A stretch of DNA of 10,130 bases from assembly GCA_947178685.1 (NCBI GenBank), contig CAMWZE010000031.1:1-10130 (forward strand), given 5' to 3'. This DNA is from an uncultured Porphyromonadaceae bacterium. GTDB lineage: Bacteria > Bacteroidota > Bacteroidia > Bacteroidales > Muribaculaceae. A program made the translations under genes and the position numbers. The notes beneath the pieces are model-generated. The model did not search any database, was not told where the DNA came from, and saw only the letters and a list, made by a program, of their open reading frames with translations. Positions 6,330-10,130 of this stretch are shown piece after piece (position 1 is the stretch's first letter; every line of letters begins with the position of its first letter).

Positions 6330-8789
6330 TTATTTTACAGTTTTTGCCGAAAGGCGTGTGCCGTCGGCAAGCACACACTCCACGATTACCACACTGCCGG
6401 GTAGAACGGGAGCCTCTACAGTGGTGTTGGAATCGGCTACGTTAAGTTTCTCGCCGAGAAGAGCGCCGTTTATGTCATAAAGACGCACACTGCTGATTTC
6501 GGAGGATGCACACACTCTGCATGCTCCGGTGGAGATTACGAATGCCTTTACCCACGCTGCGGAGAGATCGGCCTCCACTCCCTCTACAGCACCGAAGCTA
6601 CCTTTGGAGATGCGATAAACACGGGCATCGGATTTAGGAACATTATAGCTGAAGGATTTCTCACCGGGAGCGATCTCTTCGCCGGTCCAAAGCTCTTTGA
6701 TAGTGCCCACCTCAGCCGGGTCGATGCCGATTCTGGAGAATTCAATCTCACCGGTCTTGGCTGTGGCGAAGGCACCCTTTGCAAAATTGTAGACGGCCAC
6801 ATAAAGATAGTCTTCGGTGTCTTTCATAAAGAGCGATTCCGATTCCTGGCCGGCTGTGCCTCCTGTGATGCCTGTGGGACTGCCTCCCTCGATCGGGCGG
6901 AACGCACCCATGTTCTCACGCACATATTTGTTGATGTCGGGATTGCCCATGATTTCAAGAGCACGCTTGCGCGATTCAATAGGATAGCCAACATCTGCAC
7001 CATCGTGGGTCACTACGCCCGGTGAGGCGAGGTTGTCGCCGAAGATATATGCTCCGGAGGTCATGCCCGTGGTGGCACGCGCACGATTCTCTCCCATGGT
7101 CTCGGCAGCCTCGTGGCCCGCTTTGCAGAGCACGAGCTGGTCGGGATCGTTGACGGCATAGAGACGGTCGGTCCACCATCCGTAGCTTATGGCGTTCATC
7201 ACATATTCCGACTCGGCGATCTCGCTGAAGCGGTCGCAGGTCTGGCGTCGGCCATGGGCATACTGATAGGGGAAGATAGGAGCTATCGATTCTACGATAT
7301 ACATGCCATATTTCTCAGCCTCCTCTCGCATTATCTTCATTCCGTAGTTGTAGGCCATGGTGCCGGTTGTGATCTCCGGATTATACCAGCTGTCGCCCTC
7401 ACACTGTCCGTTGTTGAGGAAGTCTACCTTCACATAGCGTGCACCATAGGTGGCATATTTTTTGAATGCCCATTTTATGTGTGTCTCGATGGCGGGATGT
7501 GTCGGGTCGAGTGCGTATGCTTGGTTGGAGTTCACTTTGATGAGCTCTCCGTCATGGCGCAGTGCAGCCTGACTCCATGTGTAGGAGGGATCGGCGCCAA
7601 CTCCTGTGCCGGGAATAGTGGAATCAAGAACCCATCCCCAGAGCACGAATGGACCTCCGTAAAGACCAAGGTCCATGTTGAGACCCTGGTAGGTTTCGCG
7701 GCCGAGGCGGTATTCACCCTCACCGAGCACTTTGTTGCCAAGAGTGGATATACGTGTGCCCATATTGTCTTCCGCGAATGAGTCGAGCGATATGATGTTG
7801 CGACCGTTTCTGTCATAGAATCCAAGAGGCTGAAGGTTCTCTTTTATCCATTGAGCGGTCTCCACCACGCCGTCGTAGTTCACATAGTTCATCATCACTC
7901 CCCATGTGCTCCAGCCCATCGGGTTGCCTCCGTTCCATTCGAGCGGTGGCACCACCATGGTGTTGGCGTCGGCATATGTCTCGAGACCCTCGCGCCAATC
8001 ATCGAAAATTCCGAACATGAATCGTGCAGATGTCACGGTGGCTCCCTTCACCTTGCCGTGAGGAGCCACATCGCGGGTGCTCCAGTCGGCTTTGCCGGAG
8101 AATAGGGAAAGATGCTCCAGACCGTAGCCTTTGCCATAACTGTAGAATATGACGCCGCTTTTCCATTTGTCATGATCGACAGAGCCGGCCACAAGTCCAC
8201 GACGTGATTCCGCATCGTAGATGGCGGTCACTTCATTCGACATAAGTCCATCGGTTGAGATCTGGGTATTGTGGTAGCGGCCGTGGCCGTCGTTGTCGTA
8301 GGGCACTTCGATAAAGCGGTTGTTCGACCCGTTGAATGGATTTGTGCGTGAGTCGGTGGCGAGAGCTGTCATATCGTTGCTTTGGACAATCTCACCGTTG
8401 GCGCCGCTTACCTCTACGGAGGTTATTATATATGGATGGTTATCGTAGAAATTGAGACGCTGTGTCATCACACCGCCATCCTTCGCGGTTGTGATTGCGA
8501 GCGAACGTCCTGCACCGAATTCATCATCCACACTCTGAATCTCCATGGTGGGCACGGCATCGCCCGAGACGATGGTGAATGTGGTGGAGTCTCCCTCAAA
8601 ATTGAAGGTTAGTTTTGAATATGCCTCCTTAAGGATCACCTTTCCCCGGTGGGTGATGTTAAGCTTGTGGGTGTCGTCGGAGAGTGTCACTTTCCAGTCG
8701 CCGCTCTCGATTGCGTCTTTGGCCTGGAGCAGTGATCCGGAGAGAAGTGCGGATGTAAGGAGAAGAAATTTTGCGAACGATCGGTTCAT
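6330..8789 (-). CDS. Clan GH-D glycoside hydrolase (alpha-galactosidase type, GH27/GH36-like) with T9SS-type C-terminal domain
   Basis: An exported 819-residue glycosidase. Residues 1-23 (ending LLQA) are a signal peptide; about 25-280 is an N-terminal beta-sandwich; a TIM barrel begins at NPMGWSTWGVMMNYVNYDG (289-307). The barrel shows the clan GH-D pattern: NIISLDSF with Asp336 at the usual substrate-binding Asp position, YVKVDFLNNG with Asp456 as presumed nucleophile, SIAPIFPYQYAHGRRQTCD with Asp519 as presumed acid/base (aligned with the R-x-S-D-D segment of GH27), and VNDPDQLVL (546-554) matching the N-D-P-D-M-L signature. Retaining removal of terminal alpha-linked galactose or a related sugar is the likely reaction; the barrel is unlike textbook GH27 or GH36, so the family number and exact sugar stay open. 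A beta-sandwich follows the barrel. The last 70 or so residues (VRLYDINGALLGE, then PGSVVIVECVLADG and SAKTVK) look like a type A sorting domain of the type IX secretion system, pointing to export beyond the outer membrane. It is the first gene of the operon, 58 bases from a promoter element. The start at 8789 gives a clean signal peptide. Confidence 0.85.
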   Translation of the reverse strand: MNRSFAKFLLLTSALLSGSLLQAKDAIESGDWKVTLSDDTHKLNITHRGKVILKEAYSKLTFNFEGDSTTFTIVSGDAVPTMEIQSVDDEFGAGRSLAITTAKDGGVMTQRLNFYDNHPYIITSVEVSGANGEIVQSNDMTALATDSRTNPFNGSNNRFIEVPYDNDGHGRYHNTQISTDGLMSNEVTAIYDAESRRGLVAGSVDHDKWKSGVIFYSYGKGYGLEHLSLFSGKADWSTRDVAPHGKVKGATVTSARFMFGIFDDWREGLETYADANTMVVPPLEWNGGNPMGWSTWGVMMNYVNYDGVVETAQWIKENLQPLGFYDRNGRNIISLDSFAEDNMGTRISTLGNKVLGEGEYRLGRETYQGLNMDLGLYGGPFVLWGWVLDSTIPGTGVGADPSYTWSQAALRHDGELIKVNSNQAYALDPTHPAIETHIKWAFKKYATYGARYVKVDFLNNGQCEGDSWYNPEITTGTMAYNYGMKIMREEAEKYGMYIVESIAPIFPYQYAHGRRQTCDRFSEIAESEYVMNAISYGWWTDRLYAVNDPDQLVLCKAGHEAAETMGENRARATTGMTSGAYIFGDNLASPGVVTHDGADVGYPIESRKRALEIMGNPDINKYVRENMGAFRPIEGGSPTGITGGTAGQESESLFMKDTEDYLYVAVYNFAKGAFATAKTGEIEFSRIGIDPAEVGTIKELWTGEEIAPGEKSFSYNVPKSDARVYRISKGSFGAVEGVEADLSAAWVKAFVISTGACRVCASSEISSVRLYDINGALLGEKLNVADSNTTVEAPVLPGSVVIVECVLADGTRLSAKTVK

Positions 8790-8847
8790 GATATTTTGAG
8801 TTGTTAAGATTTCGTAATTGCGAGTTTTTTTGGTTGGTTTCCGACTG
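8790..8847 (-). promoter_or_regulatory. 5' untranslated leader of the GH-D operon
   Basis: These bases lie between the -7 element and the ATG; the mRNA would begin a few bases after the element, giving a leader of roughly 50 nucleotides. There is no Shine-Dalgarno sequence; the last 16 bases before the ATG are A-rich (AACAACTCAAAATATC), normal for this phylum. The same ACAACTC..AAAATATC string, with a 2-base insertion, precedes the GH36-type gene at 164-180. No riboswitch-like fold stands out. Confidence 0.6.
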
Positions 8848-8855
8848 CAAAGTTA
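8848..8855 (-). promoter_or_regulatory. Bacteroidetes-type -7 promoter element (TAACTTTG) for the GH-D operon
   Basis: The transcribed strand reads GGATAACTTTGCAG, an exact match to the TAnnTTTG -7 consensus of the Bacteroidetes primary sigma factor. It lies about 58 bases before the GH-D start and downstream of the terminator of the preceding gene, where a promoter is expected. A clear -33 TTTG is not found at 19-21 bases upstream; a TTTG occurs 34 bases upstream, too far for the usual spacing. A weak -33 box fits a promoter that needs an activator such as the HTCS. Confidence 0.75.
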
Positions 8856-8983
8856 TCCTAATATGCGCTCCATTTTTACTATTTTTCCGCAAATAAATGA
8901 AAGAAATTCGTAAAAACGCCCTTTTTTTGAAAAAATCAGGGTATTTTTCATTCTAATCGATGGTGATTACACGGAGGAAGCGG
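8856..8983. other. AT-rich region upstream of the GH-D promoter
   Basis: Between the promoter and the terminator of the preceding gene is a non-coding stretch with several A and T runs. At 8919-8941 it holds an imperfect palindrome (CCCT7GA6TCAGGG form), and further up ATCGAT at 8957-8962. This is where a regulator such as the HTCS would be expected to bind, but I see no convincing paired direct repeat and cannot name an operator. Confidence 0.4.
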
Positions 8984-9017
8984 ATATAAAAAGAAGGGGC
9001 CTTTGCGGGGCCCCTTC
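8984..9017 (-). terminator. Rho-independent terminator of the FG-GAP/T9SS-domain gene
   Basis: GAAGGGGCC at 8993-9001 and GGCCCCTTC at 9009-9017 form a perfect 9-bp GC-rich stem with a 7-base loop. On the minus strand the stem is followed at once by TTTTT (8992-8988) and ATAT, the classic layout; on the plus strand no T-tract follows, so it is directional. It lies about 200 bases after the stop at 9221 and insulates the downstream operon. Confidence 0.9.
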
Positions 9018-9220
9018 ATACGTTAACCTATAACGTAAAATTTATATAACCTTATCTTATGAACAATCTTTTTACCTTAATCATTCCGGATAAATCCGGA
9101 CCTGTATCAATTCGATTTTCTTCGTGGCCTCGGCAGATTCCGCAGGTCGATTACTTCACGAAGAAAGTAATGAGCATTGAAATGAAGTAATGAGCGTGAA
9201 GGTTAACTTGGCAACGTGGA
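9018..9220 (-). other. Hairpin-rich 3' untranslated region between stop codon and terminator
   Basis: About 200 bases with no credible gene but several symmetric elements. TACGTTA/TAACGTA at 9019-9025/9031-9037 makes a 7-bp stem with a 5-base loop. TCCGGA at 9085-9090 and 9095-9100 makes a 6-bp stem with loop TAAA. TTTCTTCGTG at 9117-9126 pairs perfectly with CACGAAGAAA at 9157-9166 around 30 bases. AAGTAATGAGC occurs twice, at 9165-9175 and 9185-9195. A tiny open frame (MIKVKRLFIR, 9084-9052) is present but unsupported. The region may be a long structured 3' UTR, the remnant of a small element, or the source of a processed small RNA; the sequence does not decide. Confidence 0.55.
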
Positions 9221-10130
9221 TTATTTAACCACCTTGGCGCTTCCTGCAGCAGACTTCACCATGAAGATGCCACGCTCAGCGAAGTTGATAGCCTCACCGG
9301 CTACACCCTGTGCAACCTTGCGGCCCATTGTGTCGTAAACAGCTACTTTCTCACCGTTGCCGGCTACGAGGATACCCTCTGCTGATACCTGCACCTTGAG
9401 AGTTGCAGCGACCTCGATAGCTTCTACTGCAGAGAAGGAAGTCTTGGCGAAGGCACTGTAAGTCTCGTTGAGGAGGCTGATAGCCTGAACACCTACCTCA
9501 GCAGGAGCAGCTGCGCTCTTGATGGTGTAGCTTGTAACGTTAGGACGGAGTGCTACATGCTTGCCTTCGCCAACTTTGATGAAACCGGTCTCAGTGTCGG
9601 CGGGAAGGAGTGAGTATGTACCATTGGCGCTCTTTACATATACGTTGTAAGCAAGACCATCAGCGGCGGCAGCATCAGTGTCATAATCCCAGCTGATTGT
9701 GATCACACCGTTCTCGTAGTCTACAGTCACATTCTCGGGAGCTGCGGGAGCCTCAGGAGCAGTAGCGTCGTTGTAGTAGAGACGGTCGCGTGTGCCGTAG
9801 CCGGTGTGGAAGATATCTGTCATACCGTTACCGTTGAAGTCGCCTACACAAGCAAACTTATCATCGGAGATAAGGGGCATATTATGGTCTTCGTCGTAAC
9901 GAACCTGAGTGAACTTGCCGCTCTTGCTGCCGTAGCAGATGAAGATGCGGTTGTCACCGTTGTTATAGAAGATATCATTGTAGCCGTCGCCGTCGAAGTC
10001 GCGGATATACTGGCGGCAACCCTCATCTTTTTTAAGTTCCTGCTCATCACCGAGGATAGGCTCTGCGAAGATTGCGTTGTCATCCTCCTCATAGCCGTAG
10101 TTGTTGAGGTAGGTGAATGCCTCCCAGGCA
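9221..10130 (-). CDS. FG-GAP/VCBS-repeat protein with Fn3-like domain and T9SS C-terminal domain (5' end outside window)
   Basis: The reading frame is open from the high-coordinate edge to the TAA at 9223-9221, giving the last 302 residues; the internal Met at 9880 is not the start, because coding similarity runs through it. Two calcium-loop-like FG-GAP/VCBS repeats are visible: IRDFDGDGYNDIFYNNG (in-window residues 42-58) and VGDFNGNGMTDIFHTGYG (95-112). They are followed by a fibronectin-III-like domain at about 132-233 (APENVTVDYENGVITISWD, LAYNVYVKS, then VGVQAIS). The last 60 or so residues (EKVAVYDTMGRKVAQG, GIFMVKSAAGSAKVVK) match a type A T9SS sorting domain. The protein is therefore likely secreted or surface-anchored and built for binding or adhesion in a propeller fold; any catalytic part would be in the missing N-terminal region. 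It has its own terminator and is probably not in the operon that follows. No specific function can be given. Confidence 0.85.
   Translation of the reverse strand, partial: AWEAFTYLNNYGYEEDDNAIFAEPILGDEQELKKDEGCRQYIRDFDGDGYNDIFYNNGDNRIFICYGSKSGKFTQVRYDEDHNMPLISDDKFACVGDFNGNGMTDIFHTGYGTRDRLYYNDATAPEAPAAPENVTVDYENGVITISWDYDTDAAAADGLAYNVYVKSANGTYSLLPADTETGFIKVGEGKHVALRPNVTSYTIKSAAAPAEVGVQAISLLNETYSAFAKTSFSAVEAIEVAATLKVQVSAEGILVAGNGEKVAVYDTMGRKVAQGVAGEAINFAERGIFMVKSAAGSAKVVK

Noticed and set aside
7113..7781. 222-codon plus-strand open frame opposite the GH-D hydrolase
   Set aside because: Antisense to the catalytic barrel, no recognisable motif, and no promoter; a codon-bias shadow.
8659..8892. 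77-codon minus-strand frame over the GH-D start and its promoter
   Set aside because: It begins upstream of the TAACTTTG element and overlaps the signal-peptide region in another frame; no domain and no leader.
8919..8941. CCC-T7 / A6-GGG palindrome as a terminator
   Set aside because: The stem is mostly A-T pairs with mismatches, no T-tract follows in the right place, and it lies between a strong terminator and a promoter with no gene to end.
9037..9066. Possible second promoter TTG-N19-TAAATTTT on the minus strand
   Set aside because: The last base departs from TAnnTTTG, and the transcript would end at the terminator after about 50 bases; AT-rich sequence gives such matches by chance.
9844..10092. 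82-codon minus-strand frame at the high-coordinate end
   Set aside because: Ser/Thr/Ala-rich shadow in another frame of the FG-GAP gene, whose own frame is open to the window edge and shows two DFDGDG-like loops.
1..10130. CRISPR arrays, tRNA or rRNA genes, insertion sequences, phage genes
   Set aside because: None seen: no regularly spaced repeats longer than about 13 bases, no tRNA-like clover-leaf sequence, no transposase, integrase or phage-type reading frame.

Overview
The window looks like the chromosome of a gut-type member of the Bacteroidales; Muribaculaceae or a relative is my best guess, not a demonstrated assignment. The evidence is a full hybrid two-component regulator of the kind this group uses for glycan sensing, a TAnnTTTG-type -7 promoter element, A-rich start contexts without Shine-Dalgarno sequences, T9SS-type C-terminal domains, and several exported carbohydrate-active enzymes. 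All supported genes lie on the minus strand, so transcription runs from high to low coordinates.

Layout in transcription order: (1) positions 10130-9221 hold the 3' part of an exported protein with FG-GAP/VCBS-like repeats, a fibronectin-III-like domain and a T9SS-type C-terminal domain. Its start lies outside the window. (2) Positions 9220-8790 are a 431-base non-coding stretch. It contains a hairpin-rich presumed 3' UTR, a strong rho-independent terminator at 9017-8984, an AT-rich block, and a promoter at 8855-8848. (3) Positions 8789-1 form a tightly spaced gene run that reads as one operon: a clan GH-D glycoside hydrolase of the alpha-galactosidase type, a 1357-residue hybrid two-component system (HTCS), a sialate-O-acetylesterase/CE20-type carbohydrate esterase, and the first 52 codons of a GH36-type alpha-galactosidase. 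Gaps between these genes are 26, 46 and 87 bases.

Taken together, the run looks like a small glycan-utilisation locus aimed at an O-acetylated, alpha-galactosylated (or similarly decorated) glycan. The GH-D enzyme carries a T9SS-type sorting domain and may work outside the cell or on its surface. The esterase and the GH36 enzyme have only signal peptides and are probably periplasmic. The HTCS has a periplasmic beta-propeller sensor and a cytoplasmic AraC-type output, and it probably senses a breakdown product and activates the same operon. No SusC/SusD pair is visible, though one could lie beyond the low-coordinate edge.

The less expected features are in the non-coding gaps. The gap between the hydrolase and the HTCS is exactly two copies of a 13-base unit. 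The leader of the GH36 gene carries three copies of TGACTGAAAA at about helical-turn spacing. The GH-D and GH36 genes share an ACAACTC...AAAATATC leader. None of these could be tested further here. I see no wholly new multi-gene system.
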